Assembly (NCBI GenBank): GCA_963797535.1
Contig: CAWCPQ010000001.1
Location: 186,001-250,000 of the forward strand
Origin: JAWWOL01 sp963797535
GTDB lineage: Bacteria; Actinomycetota; Actinomycetes; JAWWOL01
Length of the DNA stretch: 64,000 bases
Reading direction: 5' to 3'
Of this stretch, positions 1-8,400 are shown one piece after another (position 1 is the stretch's first letter; each line of letters opens with the position of its first letter). The translations under genes were made by a program, and so were the position numbers. The notes under the pieces are model-generated. The model was not told the origin of the DNA and did no database searches. It saw only the letters and a program-made list of their open reading frames with translations.

Positions 1-610
1 CGGCCTGCAGGTCGTACAGCTCGCCGGCGACCTTCTCGCTCGCGAGCGCGATGTCGTACTCGCGCATCCGGTCCGACAGCGTCTCCTGCAGCTCGCCGGT
101 CTCGGCGTCGACCATGTACGCGGCGAGCGAGCCGGCGTCGAGCCGGAACAACGTGTTGGACAGCGAGCAGTCGCCCCAGAAGAAGCCGACCAGGTGCAGC
201 CGTACCAGGAGCTCGACGATGCCGTCGATCAACCGGATCGCTGGCTCGTCGCCGCGCGGGTTGGAGAACAGCGTGCGGTAGGAGATCGAGTACTCGAGAA
301 ACTCAGTGACGAGTACGGCGTCGAGCTGGTCGGCCCGGTCGACAACGACGCCGACCACGGTGACGGCCGGCACTTGCCGCTCGGCGAGCATCCGCAGCAG
401 GCGGTACTCGCGCCGGGCCAGGTCGGGGTTGATCTCCTTGAGGGCGAAGACCCGGCCGGACTCCTCGACGAAGCGCACGACGTGCCGCGAGATGCCGCGC
501 TGGCGCACCTCGACCATCCGCGGGTCGTCCCACTCCTCCAGCGGCAGGTGCCACGGCAGGTCGACCATGCCGCTGACCGCGTCGGCGGGGGGCGTGAAGA
601 TGAAGCGCAT
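1..610 (-). CDS. DUF4032-type protein-kinase-like protein (C-terminus cut by window edge)
   Basis: About 203 residues are visible, starting from ATG at 610 and running off the left edge. The protein has a kinase-like layout: a Lys in FALKEINPDLARREY about 55 residues in, a catalytic-loop-like FWGDCSLSNTLFRL, and a DFG-like YMVDAETGEL. This pattern matches the actinobacterial DUF4032 / lipopolysaccharide-kinase (InaA/RIO-like) family. HxD is replaced by WGD, so I cannot say whether it phosphorylates anything. It is followed upstream, on the same strand and 25 bases away, by the cobalamin adenosyltransferase, so the two may be co-transcribed. The substrate is unknown and the rest of the protein is not visible. 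Confidence 0.7.
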   Translation of the reverse strand, partial: MRFIFTPPADAVSGMVDLPWHLPLEEWDDPRMVEVRQRGISRHVVRFVEESGRVFALKEINPDLARREYRLLRMLAERQVPAVTVVGVVVDRADQLDAVLVTEFLEYSISYRTLFSNPRGDEPAIRLIDGIVELLVRLHLVGFFWGDCSLSNTLFRLDAGSLAAYMVDAETGELQETLSDRMREYDIALASEKVAGELYDLQA

Positions 611-635
611 CAGCCGAGTGTCCTCCCGCGGCCGG

Positions 636-1226
636 TCAACCGTTGGCCGACGGTCGCCACAACACGTCACCGATTTCCCGGTTGGCATGGCGACTGAGGA
701 TGAACAGCAGGTCGGACAGCCGGTTGAGGTACAGCGCGGTCACGGGGTTGGTCGTCTCCGGCTCGGCCTCGAGCTGGGCCCAGGTCATCCGTTCGGCCCG
801 CCGGGTCACGGTACGGGCGACGTGCAGCAGCGCGGAGCCGGGCGAACCGCCGGGGAGCACGAACGAGTCCAGCTTGTCCAGCGTCGCGTTGAACCGGTCG
901 CAGGCCGCCTCGAGCCGGTCGACGTAGGCCTGCGTCACGCGCAGCGGGGTCCATCGCGGCTCGGCGACGATGGGCGTGCACAGGTCGGCGCCGACGTCGA
1001 AAAGGTCGTTCTGGATCACCAGCAGCACTGCCACCACCTCGGCGTCCAGGCCGCCGAGAGCAACCGCGACGCCGATGGCGGCGTTGGCCTCGTCGACGTC
1101 GGCGAACGCGGCGATCCGCGGCGACGTCTTGGCCACCCGGCTCAGGTCGCCGAGCGCGGTGGTGCCGTCGTCCCCGGTCCGGGTGTAGATGCGGGTGAGG
1201 TGTACGGAGCTGTGCGCGTCGGCCAT
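636..1226 (-). CDS. Cob(I)alamin adenosyltransferase, PduO type
   Basis: 196 residues, full length for PduO-type ATP:cob(I)alamin adenosyltransferases (MMAB/PduO). These transfer the adenosyl group of ATP to reduced corrinoid to make adenosylcobalamin. The N-terminal ATP-binding signature TRTGDDGTTALGD lies at about residues 15-27. The helical bundle ends in the family's NRLSDLLFILSR stretch, preceded by an RRAER helix. The cytosolic protein begins at ATG 1226. In many actinobacteria this gene sits next to murA, as here (1.2 kb away on the opposite strand), which supports the assignment. No riboswitch was noticed upstream. Confidence 0.9.
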   Translation of the reverse strand: MADAHSSVHLTRIYTRTGDDGTTALGDLSRVAKTSPRIAAFADVDEANAAIGVAVALGGLDAEVVAVLLVIQNDLFDVGADLCTPIVAEPRWTPLRVTQAYVDRLEAACDRFNATLDKLDSFVLPGGSPGSALLHVARTVTRRAERMTWAQLEAEPETTNPVTALYLNRLSDLLFILSRHANREIGDVLWRPSANG

Positions 1227-1236
1227 GGCGCCAAGA

Positions 1237-1986
1237 CTAGGACGAGGCCGCGACCGTGATGGTCTCGGCAGCGGGACGGCCGTGGTAGAGCAGGTGCTCG
1301 ATGTCGCCGTTGCCGTCGGTGACGCTCAGCACCCCGTTGTCCGGATGGGCAGTGGTGCCGGGCTCGGCCCGGTAGATCCAGGAGATGCCGCGCGGGTCGC
1401 TGACGATCTGGGCGCCGGACAGCTCGCTCGGCCCGACGTTGTAGCCGTCGACGTTGACCAGCAGCCCGCCGGCCCGCGGGCCGCCCACGACGACCGTCAC
1501 GGGATGGCTGTCGCGCGACAGGTAGCTCTCGACGTTGCCGCTGACGGACGCATCGCTGGCACCGACAAGGGCGACCGATCTCGTCACGTGGCCCGCGGCG
1601 TCGGTCGCGTAGATGCCGGCAAGGGCGACGACGTTCCGCACCCCCTCGACGGGAGCGATGGTCACGACGATGTCCAGTGCGCCGGCTTCGTAGCGAGTGG
1701 CGAACAGGGCGTGCGACGGTCCCACGGTGAGCTTTCCGCCCTGGTCACGCGCCTGCTGCTCGTACGGCACAGCGCCGGCCTTCAGAGCTGCCGTGGCCGC
1801 GGCGAGCCGTGCGTCCGCGACAACGGCCGAACCCTGGAACGGCCAGGTGGCTGGGCCGACGGCGGCCACGATGGGAGCGTGGGACCGAGACCGTTCGACG
1901 ACGACGCCGCCCACCGAGAGCGCGACGACGACCGCCAGCGCCAGGGCCGCCCAGACGGCCTTGCGGTGGAAGAAGCCCGACCACAT
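1237..1986 (-). CDS. Membrane-anchored protein of unknown function
   Basis: 249 residues. A single N-terminal hydrophobic segment (AVWAALALAVVVALSVGGVVV, about residues 9-29) follows basic residues, so it is probably a type II anchor or uncleaved signal. The rest is a soluble extracytoplasmic domain rich in beta-forming residues, with no cysteine pair or catalytic motif I recognise. It lies between the adenosyltransferase (10 bases away) and the small DUF5808-like gene (12 bases away) on the same strand, so the three probably share a transcript. I do not recognise the family and offer no function. Confidence 0.75.
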   Translation of the reverse strand: MWSGFFHRKAVWAALALAVVVALSVGGVVVERSRSHAPIVAAVGPATWPFQGSAVVADARLAAATAALKAGAVPYEQQARDQGGKLTVGPSHALFATRYEAGALDIVVTIAPVEGVRNVVALAGIYATDAAGHVTRSVALVGASDASVSGNVESYLSRDSHPVTVVVGGPRAGGLLVNVDGYNVGPSELSGAQIVSDPRGISWIYRAEPGTTAHPDNGVLSVTDGNGDIEHLLYHGRPAAETITVAASS

Positions 1987-1998
1987 GAGGGACCGGGC

Positions 1999-2298
1999 TC
2001 AGACCTGCTCGGCGCTGGAGCCGGGCGTTCGCTTCTTGACCTCGTAGACGATCCGGCCAAGGTTGACCGACCAGCCGACGCCGAACGAGTGCGGCGTGAT
2101 GAACGCCTCCTCCGGTGCCCACAGGGACCGCTTGATCCGGGCGGAGGTCGGCGGCCTGAAGTCGTACGGCACGACCCGCGCCACCTTGCCCTCCCACGTG
2201 CGGTCCGCCTTGGGACGGCGGAGCTGCTCGATCAGCGCCTGCCCGACGGCGGCGAGGATGAGCAGCAGGATGATGCGCTTGAGCCAGGTCCGGACCAT
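1999..2298 (-). CDS. Small membrane protein, DUF5808-like
   Basis: 99 residues with one N-terminal membrane helix (IILLLILAAVGQALI, about residues 9-23). A soluble tail contains LWAPEEAFITPHSFGVGWSVN, which resembles the FGxGWxxN signature of DUF5808 domains found in small actinobacterial membrane proteins. No activity is known for that family. It starts with ATG at 2298, about 80 bases from the start of murA on the other strand, so the two genes share a divergent promoter region. Family assignment is from memory of the motif only. Confidence 0.7.
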   Translation of the reverse strand: MVRTWLKRIILLLILAAVGQALIEQLRRPKADRTWEGKVARVVPYDFRPPTSARIKRSLWAPEEAFITPHSFGVGWSVNLGRIVYEVKKRTPGSSAEQV

Positions 2299-2379
2299 GG
2301 CTGCATTCTGCCTTGCCAGGGCGACCGGTGGCAGACCCGGTCGGGTCAGCGTCGCTCACCGGTCCCGTACAGTGGCCGC

Positions 2380-3643
2380 GTGGATTGCTTCCGGGTGTAC
2401 GGCGGAGCGCAGCTGACCGGTGACGTCACGGTCATGGGCGCCAAGAACAGCGTGCTCAAGGTGATGGCGGCCGCCCTGCTGGCCGAGGGCACGACCACCT
2501 TGACCAACGTCCCGGACATCATGGACGTCCCGATCATGGCCGAGGTCCTGCGCGGGCTAGGCGCAGAGGTCGAGGGTCACGCGCCGGAGATCCGCATCAC
2601 GGTGCCTGCTGTCGCTGGGCCACGAGGCCGACTACGACCACGTACGGCGCATCCGCGGTTCGGTGTGCGTGCTCGGGCCGCTGCTGGCCCGGACCGGGCA
2701 CGCACGGGTGGCGCTGCCGGGCGGCGACGCGATCGGCTCCCGCCCGCTCGACCTGCACATTGCCGGCCTGACCCGGCTGGGCGCCGAGGTCGTGACCGAG
2801 CACGGCTACCTCGTCGCGCACGCCTCGGCCCTGGCCGGTGCGGACGTGTGGCTGGACTTCCCGAGCGTCGGCGCGACCGAGAACATCCTGATGGCCGCCG
2901 TGCTGGCCAAGGGCACGACGATGATCGACAACGTCGCACGCGAGCCGGAGATCATCGACCTCTGCGAGATGCTGGTCGCGATGGGCGCCCGGATCCAGGG
3001 GATCGGTTCCTCGACGCTGACGATCGAGGGCGTGGACAGCCTGTCCCCGGTGACGCACCACGTCGTCCCCGACCGGATCGTCGCCGGCACCTACGCCTTC
3101 GGCGCGGCGATGACCAGGGGCGACGTTCACGTACGCGGCGCCAGGGCCGACCACCTGCGGATGCCGCTGGACAAGCTGGTAACCGCTGGTGCGGAGGTCG
3201 AGATCACCGAGGACGGCTTCCGGGTCTCGATGCGCCGTCGTCCGACCGCCGTCGATGTGGTGACGCTGCCCTACCCGGGCTTCCCGACCGACCTGCAGCC
3301 GATGGCGATCGCCATGGCTTCGGTGTCCGAGGGTGCGGCGCTGGTCACCGAGAACATGTTCGAGGGCCGGTTCATGTTCCTCGACGAGCTGGTCCGTCTC
3401 GGCGCCGACGTGCGTACCGACGGCCATCACGCGGCGATCCGCGGTCGGGACCGGCTCTCCGGCGCCCCCGTGCGCGCCACGGACATCAGGGCCGGCGCGG
3501 GTCTCGTGCTGGCCGGGCTGGTGGCTGACGGCGTGACGACGGTCGCGGAGATCCACCACGTGGACCGCGGCTACCAGGGGTTCGTCGAGTCGCTGGCCGC
3601 GCTCGGCGCCGACGTGCGCCGCGAACCGCTGAACGAGGACTGA
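2380..3643 (+). CDS. murA: UDP-N-acetylglucosamine 1-carboxyvinyltransferase, interrupted by a 1-base frameshift
   Basis: First committed step of peptidoglycan synthesis: enolpyruvyl transfer from PEP to UDP-GlcNAc in the cytosol. The N-terminus begins at GTG 2380 with VDCFRVYGGAQLTG and carries VMGAKNSVLKVMAAALLAEG. The rest follows in another frame from about 2614 (LGHEADYDHVRRIRGSVCVL) to TGA 3643. One extra base near 2601-2617 explains the shift, and the total length (1264) is 3n+1. The catalytic Cys position of E. coli MurA is Asp here (GGDAIGSRPLDLHI), as in mycobacterial MurA, which is intrinsically fosfomycin resistant. Later motifs (FPTDLQPMAIAMA, TENMFEGRFMF) are intact. The gene is normally essential, so the shift is more likely a sequence error than decay. 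Confidence 0.88.
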
Positions 3644-3647
3644 CGCC

Positions 3648-3996
3648 CTACCGCGTACCGACCAGGGTCTTGGCCCGGTCGGCGTCACCGAGGAAGACCA
3701 GCACGTGCATCGGCCGGCGTCGGTTGGGCCCGGAGCCCTTGGCGGGGGCCAACGTGCACCGGATGCCGTTGCTGATGCAGAACCTCGCGGAGCATTTCGG
3801 CGTCCTCGCGAGTGGGCGCCGTGGCGACGGGCGTCAGCAGGCCGAAGTCCTCGACCTCGCTGTCACGCACCATCCGACGGGTCGACTTGCGAGGAGCGGG
3901 GGAGAACGCCCACCGGGCCATCAGTGACAGCAGCGCCACAACCAGCAGCGCCCCGCCGATCAAGGCGACGGGGTTCTGCGTGGCGGGCTGACTCAC
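3648..3996 (-). CDS. Conserved small membrane protein, frameshifted
   Basis: GTG start at 3996. About 15 residues are followed by a membrane helix (VALIGGALLVVALLSLMARW) and then a short cytoplasmic domain (RRMVRDSEVEDFGLLTPVAT...REDAEMLREVL). The original frame then degenerates. The natural ending GIRCTLAPAKGSGPNRRRP...MHVLVFLGDADRAKTLVGTR is read in the next frame to TAG 3648. One extra base in the CAACGGC near 3770 accounts for the break, and the length 349 is 3n+1. The gene is convergent with murA, 4 bases apart. I recognise the pattern as a conserved actinobacterial hypothetical protein without a known role. Confidence 0.65.
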
Positions 3997-4291
3997 GCCT
4001 ACAGTCTCGCAGGTCTGCGGCGTTCGCGCCCCCGTGGTTGGCGGCAGATGGATGCGGCCGCCTGCCAAATGTCCGGTTTGGGATCAGAGTGGCGTACGGG
4101 GCGAAATGACACTCGCGGAGTAGGCTGGCGCGCATGTCCGAATCGGGCTCATACCGGCAGCGGCGTCCCGGATCGACCCTGCTCGGGCATTTTGAGTCCC
4201 AACTGTTACAGATTATTGGCAAACCTCCTGGCCATTCGGAGCGTCTAATAAGAAGACGGGCGACCCGCGAGGTCGACCACGGGGAGGTTGG

Positions 4292-4642
4292 ATGAACATC
4301 CACGTCAGGGACGGCGCTCGACTCGTTGTCCTCAGTGGCCGGCTCGATGTTGTTTCGGTCGCCGATGTGCGCAACGAGCTGCACGCCGCAATTGATGACG
4401 GTACGGGCGACCTCTACCTCGACGCGAGCGGCATCGAGGCCATCGACGCCAGTGGTCTGGGTGTCCTGGTCGGGGCTCACCGTCGGGCCGGCCGTGCCGG
4501 CCGGCGCTTCGTGCTCGCCGCGCCCTCGCCGATCGTGAGCCGCATGCTGCACCTGACCCGGCTCGACCGGGTCCTCTATCTGTCCGAGACCGTGCCGGTC
4601 GTGCTGACGGCGCCGCCGGTGCCACTGGCCGTTGCCGGCTGA
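4292..4642 (+). CDS. STAS-domain anti-anti-sigma-like protein
   Basis: 116 residues forming one STAS domain: LVVLSGRLDVVSVADVRNEL, then LYLDASGIEAIDASGLGVLV with the DASG loop that carries the phosphorylatable Ser of SpoIIAA/RsbV proteins, then an RRAGRAGRRFVLAAP helix-strand unit. Such proteins bind an anti-sigma kinase and release a stress or sporulation sigma factor when unphosphorylated. No cognate RsbW-type kinase or sigma gene is adjacent, so the partner lies elsewhere or the role differs. The SD sequence GGGGAGG precedes the ATG by a few bases. The 295 bases upstream are noticeably AT-richer than the rest and probably hold the promoter. Confidence 0.85.
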   Translation: MNIHVRDGARLVVLSGRLDVVSVADVRNELHAAIDDGTGDLYLDASGIEAIDASGLGVLVGAHRRAGRAGRRFVLAAPSPIVSRMLHLTRLDRVLYLSETVPVVLTAPPVPLAVAG

Positions 4643-4766
4643 GGTCTGGTTTTAAGTACCGCTCCATCTGACCGCTTTGTGCGCACGGGCTTGATCGGCC
4701 CGTCACCAGCAGGGCGTCAAGTCGCGTCTCCGCGCCGCCGATCCTTGAAGGCGGGCAGGAGGCCGA

Positions 4767-5720
4767 GTGGACGCAGGACCATGGCAGGCGATTCCGCCTC
4801 CGCCGCCGTACCCGCCTGCCTCGGGGCCGCGCTACGCCGCCCCGACGTGGCCACCGCCGCCTCCGCCGGCCGGCCCGGTCTACGGCTACGTCGCTGCGCC
4901 GGTCTACTGGCAGCCGGTCCCGTACGGCGCTCCGGTCTCGGTCCCTCGCCGCAGCTGGGTGACCTGGCTGGCCGTAGCGCTGGCTTGCCTCGCGGCCTGC
5001 GTCCCGGTGCTCGGCACCGTCGCCGGGGCGAGCACCTCCGCACGCACCGGCCTGCACGCCGTGAGCGGCATCTCGGCAACGCCGTGGAGTGCCGAGTTCG
5101 TTGACTCCTCCGGACTGCCGGCGCGGTGGGACCCGTGCACCCCGATCCACTACGTGGTCAACCCCGACGGAGCACCGATCGGTGCGACCGACGAGGTGGC
5201 CAGGGCCGTTGCGCGACTCTCGGCTGCCAGCGGGCTGAACTTCATCGACGACGGGACGACGAGCGAGCGGCCCTCTCGTGGCCGGGACCCGTACCAGCTC
5301 GCGAGCTACGGCAATTCCTGGGCGCCGATCCTGATCAGCTGGTCCTCAGCGCAGGAGACCGATCTGCTCGACGACCCGCGTGCGGAAGCGGTGACCGTGC
5401 CGATCGCGGTCAACAGTCGTTCGCACACGGGCGGTGGGTCGCTGGTCAGCGCCGAGGTCGTGCTGAACACGGCGCGGCAGCTGCCGGTCGGCTTCGGCCC
5501 CGGGCCGAGTGAGGGCGAGGTGCTCATGCACGAGCTCGGCCACGCCGTCGGGCTCGGCCACGTGGCGAGCATGAGTGAGGCCATGTATCCGTCGGTGCGG
5601 GGCATCGCGCAGTACGGGCAGGGAGATCTCGACGGTTTCGCCGCCGTGGGCGCTGCCGCGGGATGCCACCCGGCGCCGGCGGCTCGCGAGCTGGCGGTGA
5701 TCCACCCTCCGGTGGGTTAG
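4767..5720 (+). CDS. Secreted or membrane-anchored matrixin-like zinc metalloprotease
   Basis: 317 residues from GTG 4767, with an AGGAGG Shine-Dalgarno 4 bases upstream. The first 65 residues are a Pro/Tyr-rich cytoplasmic tail (PPPPPYPPASG, WPPPPPPAGP). A membrane helix follows (VTWLAVALACLAACVPVLGTVAGA, about 66-89), then an extracytoplasmic zincin domain. The zinc motif HELGHAVGLGH (HExxHxxGxxH) is followed by a Met-turn-like MSEAMYPSV, the metzincin arrangement. DPCTPIHYVVNPDGAP near residue 122 resembles the start of matrixin domains. The substrate is unknown. It overlaps the convergent gene by 4 bases at its stop. Confidence 0.82.
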   Translation: MDAGPWQAIPPPPPYPPASGPRYAAPTWPPPPPPAGPVYGYVAAPVYWQPVPYGAPVSVPRRSWVTWLAVALACLAACVPVLGTVAGASTSARTGLHAVSGISATPWSAEFVDSSGLPARWDPCTPIHYVVNPDGAPIGATDEVARAVARLSAASGLNFIDDGTTSERPSRGRDPYQLASYGNSWAPILISWSSAQETDLLDDPRAEAVTVPIAVNSRSHTGGGSLVSAEVVLNTARQLPVGFGPGPSEGEVLMHELGHAVGLGHVASMSEAMYPSVRGIAQYGQGDLDGFAAVGAAAGCHPAPAARELAVIHPPVG

Positions 5721-6073
5721 GACTCGCTTTCCGTCGGAGGGGTGTCGGCGGGGGGCGTGTCGGCAGGAGGGGTGTCGGCCGGCGGCGGGGTTGCGGTGCC
5801 TGTAGCGGTGGTCGACTTCGGGTTGATCGTCGTGTCGATGGCGCCGTTGGCGGCGGCGTGGGCGTCGAGCGCGACCATGATCGTCTCGATCGGCTCGTGC
5901 GGGCCGCCCTGACGCTGCGCGGCGTAGACCGCAGCACCGAGGTCGTGCAGCAGTGCGTCGGCTGCGCGCTTGGCCTGCAGCTCGTTCAGCTTGGTCTGGC
6001 CGGTTGCCACGCCCTGCTGCGCCTGCTTGGCCAGCTGGTCGGCCTGGACCTTGATCTTGTCCATGATTCCCAC
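5717..6073 (-). CDS. Hypothetical alpha-helical protein with PPADT repeats
   Basis: 118 residues from GTG 6073 (VGIMDKIKVQADQLAKQAQQG), preceded by AAGGGA at good spacing; an internal ATG at 6064 is the alternative. The N-terminal two-thirds is a charged amphipathic helical region rich in Lys, Gln and Ala (LAKQAQQGVATGQTKLNELQ) that looks coiled-coil-forming. The tail holds the direct repeat PPADTPPADTPPADTPPTE, encoded by repeated DNA at about 5736-5790. It is a small cytoplasmic protein of a type common in actinobacteria with no known function. It is convergent with the metalloprotease gene. Confidence 0.7.
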   Translation of the reverse strand: MGIMDKIKVQADQLAKQAQQGVATGQTKLNELQAKRAADALLHDLGAAVYAAQRQGGPHEPIETIMVALDAHAAANGAIDTTINPKSTTATGTATPPPADTPPADTPPADTPPTESES

Positions 6074-6189
6074 GGCGACGTCCCTTCTCGAAGTCTGTAG
6101 GCCGCATCGTACGGTTCCCCGCCCCGGCATGATCATGCGGCTCCGCTGTCGTCCGCCCCGGGGTGGCGAACTCTGGGAGAATGGTCGGC

Positions 6190-6525
6190 ATGGGACGCAA
6201 GGGCGACGGCAACACCGACCGTCGCAAACGGGGGCGCGCCGGCGGCTCCGCCCGGACCGACGACGAACAGCAGCGGGGCTGGCTGCAGTCCTCGGAGTCC
6301 TGGCCGGACGGCGACTTCGCGGTGCGCAGGGTCGGAGGCGGGGCGAGCGACAAGACCTACCGCTGCCCTGGCTGCGACCAGGAGGTCTCCGGCGCCACAC
6401 CGCACGTCGTGGCGTGGCCGCAGGACCGGGTCGACGACCGCAGGCACTGGCACACGGCCTGCTGGTCCAAGCGGCTGCACCGCTCGCCGACGGTCCAACG
6501 CTCCCGCAACGCCCCCCGACTGTGA
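6190..6525 (+). CDS. Conserved small actinobacterial protein with a CPGC motif
   Basis: 111 residues from ATG 6190 (MGRKGDGNTDRRKRG); an in-frame ATG at 6181 is the alternative. A basic N-terminus is followed by WLQSSESWPDGDFAVR and a putative zinc-binding CPGCDQEV with a later HWHTACWSKR. Homologues in actinobacteria are commonly labelled 'ATP/GTP-binding protein', for which I see no P-loop. The stop TGA overlaps the GTG start of the alpha/beta hydrolase (GTGA), so the two are translationally coupled. The Cys/His set could bind one zinc; that is an inference. Confidence 0.72.
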   Translation: MGRKGDGNTDRRKRGRAGGSARTDDEQQRGWLQSSESWPDGDFAVRRVGGGASDKTYRCPGCDQEVSGATPHVVAWPQDRVDDRRHWHTACWSKRLHRSPTVQRSRNAPRL

Positions 6526-7253
6526 CCGCGCCGGAGCAGATCGGGCCGCTCACCGCGCTGCCGGCGGATCGCCGACCGGTGCAGCTGCACACCGCCGACG
6601 GGCTGGCGCTCGTGGGTGAGCTGGCGCTGCCGCTGGACCGGCCACCCGTCGCGACGCTGGTGTGCCTGCACCCGCTGCCGACCCATGCCGGCTCGATGGA
6701 CAGCCACGTCTACCGCAAGGCTGCGCTGCGGCTGCCGGCTATGGCCGGCATCGCCGTACTCCGGTTCAACTTTCGCGGGACGTCCAGCGTCGAGGGCACC
6801 AGTGAGGGCTCGTTCGACGACGGGATGGCCGAGCGGTACGACCTGGCGGCAGCACTGGACCTCGTGGAGGCGCTGGACCTGCCGGCTCCGTGGGTGCTCG
6901 GCTGGTCCTTCGGTACGGAGGTCACGTTGCGATGGGCGCACGAGGACCCGTCGATCGTCGGGGCGATCCTGCTGTCACCGCCGCTGCACCGGGCCACCGA
7001 CGACGACCTGCGCGGGTGGGCGGCGAGCGGCAAGCCGTTGCTCGTGCTGGTGCCCGAGCTCGACGACTACCTGCGTCCGGCGGAGGCCGAGCAGCGGTTC
7101 GCCCTGGTGCCGCAGGCCGAGGTGATCGGCGTCGAGGGGGCCAAGCACCTGTGGGTGGGGGAGCGGTTCGTGCGTACGGCCCTCACCGAGATCGTGCGCC
7201 GCGTCGCCCCGGCGGCGCTGCCGCTGCCGACGCAGTGGCCGACTGAGCAGTGA
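6522..7253 (+). CDS. Alpha/beta hydrolase (dienelactone-hydrolase/KANL3-Tex30-like)
   Basis: About 243 residues from GTG 6522. It has the alpha/beta-hydrolase core: an early VCLHPLPTHAGSMDSHVY loop supplying the oxyanion hole, the nucleophile elbow GWSFGTE (Ser), an acid-containing PELDDYLRP, and the His in GAKHLWVGE. Family members hydrolyse esters or act on CoA or lactone substrates; nothing here fixes the substrate. It overlaps the upstream small CPGC protein by 4 bases. A perfect 15-bp hairpin that starts at its own stop codon terminates the unit. Confidence 0.82.
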   Translation: MTAPEQIGPLTALPADRRPVQLHTADGLALVGELALPLDRPPVATLVCLHPLPTHAGSMDSHVYRKAALRLPAMAGIAVLRFNFRGTSSVEGTSEGSFDDGMAERYDLAAALDLVEALDLPAPWVLGWSFGTEVTLRWAHEDPSIVGAILLSPPLHRATDDDLRGWAASGKPLLVLVPELDDYLRPAEAEQRFALVPQAEVIGVEGAKHLWVGERFVRTALTEIVRRVAPAALPLPTQWPTEQ

Positions 7254-7287
7254 AGGATTCGTCCCCCTCAGCGGGACGAATCCTTCA
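7251..7287. terminator. Bidirectional hairpin terminator
   Basis: A perfect 15-bp inverted repeat (TGAAGGATTCGTCCC at 7251-7265 and its complement at 7273-7287) with a 7-base loop. The left arm begins with the stop codon of the alpha/beta hydrolase, and the right arm ends 12 bases before the stop of the convergent DUF2127 gene. There is no clear U-tract on either strand, as is common for actinobacterial terminators. Confidence 0.8.
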
Positions 7288-7298
7288 GTGGCGCCGGC

Positions 7299-8102
7299 TC
7301 AGGCACGTTCCAGCGGCTCGGGGATCGGCTCCGTGGCTTCGTCGGGCAGCATCGCGGCGGCCTTCTCGACCTCGAGCAACGACTCACCGGCCCGTTCGGC
7401 CTCGAACGCCTCGCGTCCGCCGCGGATCCCGAACAGTCGCTTGGACAGCAGGATGTAGAGCACGAAGCCGATGTTGATGATGAACACGATCAGCTTGGTC
7501 GCCGTGAATCCGCGGGCCAGCTCGTAGATCTCGATCGGCAGCCCGACCGAGGTGGCCACGACCGCGAGGTACTCGGCCCAGCGCCGCAACATCCACAGGC
7601 CGATGCACTCGGCCATCTCGATGATGCCGTAGGCGAGCAGGCCGATGCCGATCCAGACCAGGGTCGTCGAGTCGAGCTTCAGGAAGTGCCGGATCGTCGA
7701 GACCAGGCCGGAGTCGTTGAGGTTGTAGTTGACGTCGCTGGCGGCCTTCTGCCAGTGCACGAGGTCCTTCTCGAACTCGTTGGACAGCGAGGTCTTGGAG
7801 TCCTTGAACCAGAACACCGCGAAAGCGGCGATGAGCACCGCGACCCCGCGCACGCCGCGCTCGACAGCCAGCACCCGCAGGATGAAGGCGTCGCGCAGAG
7901 CCCGCCCGCGGAGCAGGATCGGAGCGTGGTCGGCCGGACCGGAGCCGGCCGGCTCGCCGAGCACGAAATGGCCGCAGCGAAGGCACCGCCAGGAGTCACC
8001 GGCGGCGGTGGTGACATGGAGCCGGGCTCGCAGCTCGGGCTCGTCGGGAGCGTACGTCGCGTGACCCTTGCGGGCGCACGCGTGCAGATCCCAGTCCCTC
8101 AT
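7299..8102 (-). CDS. DUF2127 membrane protein with N-terminal Cys motif
   Basis: 267 residues from ATG 8102 (MRDWDLHACARKGH). The N-terminus carries HACARKGH and, further on, WRCLRCGHFVLGEP, which together could form a small zinc-binding unit. The remainder is a multi-helix membrane domain (GVAVLIAAFAVFWF, TTLVWIGIGLLAYGIIEMAECIGLW, LIVFIINIGFVLYILLS) with the RRWAEYLAVVATSVGLPIEIYEL stretch (about 20 residues) typical of DUF2127. The tail is acidic and cytoplasmic. Function of the family is unknown. The gene is convergent with the alpha/beta hydrolase across a strong hairpin. Confidence 0.8.
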   Translation of the reverse strand: MRDWDLHACARKGHATYAPDEPELRARLHVTTAAGDSWRCLRCGHFVLGEPAGSGPADHAPILLRGRALRDAFILRVLAVERGVRGVAVLIAAFAVFWFKDSKTSLSNEFEKDLVHWQKAASDVNYNLNDSGLVSTIRHFLKLDSTTLVWIGIGLLAYGIIEMAECIGLWMLRRWAEYLAVVATSVGLPIEIYELARGFTATKLIVFIINIGFVLYILLSKRLFGIRGGREAFEAERAGESLLEVEKAAAMLPDEATEPIPEPLERA

Positions 8103-8142
8103 GAGGCCAGCGTAACCAAGCATTCGGACAGCGGTGGCCGGT

Positions 8143-8373
8143 TCAGCTTTCGGGCTCGTCCAGGTCCCGCTGGCGTACCCAGTCCTGTTCGCCCAGCACC
8201 GGGTTGGCCGGGAAAGGCACGTCGGGATCGACCCGGACCCGCACCTTGGTCTTGCCGCGGCCGCTGCCGCGAATCTCGGTACGGAAGCCCTTGCGCCGCC
8301 AGTACCAGTCGTTGAACGCAGCCCCCGCCACGAGCACGACGATCAGGGCCAGCACGATCCAGAACACGACCAC
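8143..8373 (-). CDS. Small single-helix membrane protein
   Basis: About 76 residues if GTG 8373 is used; TTG 8418 gives 91 residues but would start inside the MarR operator. A hydrophobic helix (FWIVLALIVVLVAGAAF) is followed by a conserved-looking basic tail (WRRKGFRTEIRGSGRGKTKVR) and VPFPANPVLGEQDW. It is a small actinobacterial membrane protein of unknown role. It lies 40 bases from the DUF2127 gene on the same strand and is divergent from marR, so the palindrome at 8401-8422 may also affect it. Confidence 0.65.
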   Translation of the reverse strand: MVVFWIVLALIVVLVAGAAFNDWYWRRKGFRTEIRGSGRGKTKVRVRVDPDVPFPANPVLGEQDWVRQRDLDEPES

Positions 8374-8400
8374 AGCGAAAGCGTACGCCCGCTCGATTAG

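Noticed and set aside
4134..4295. 53-codon plus-strand frame whose TGA overlaps the STAS start (ATGA)
   Set aside because: Codon use (TTA, ATA, AGA, CTA) is unlike the neighbours and the sequence looks like an AT-rich promoter region; no homology recognised.
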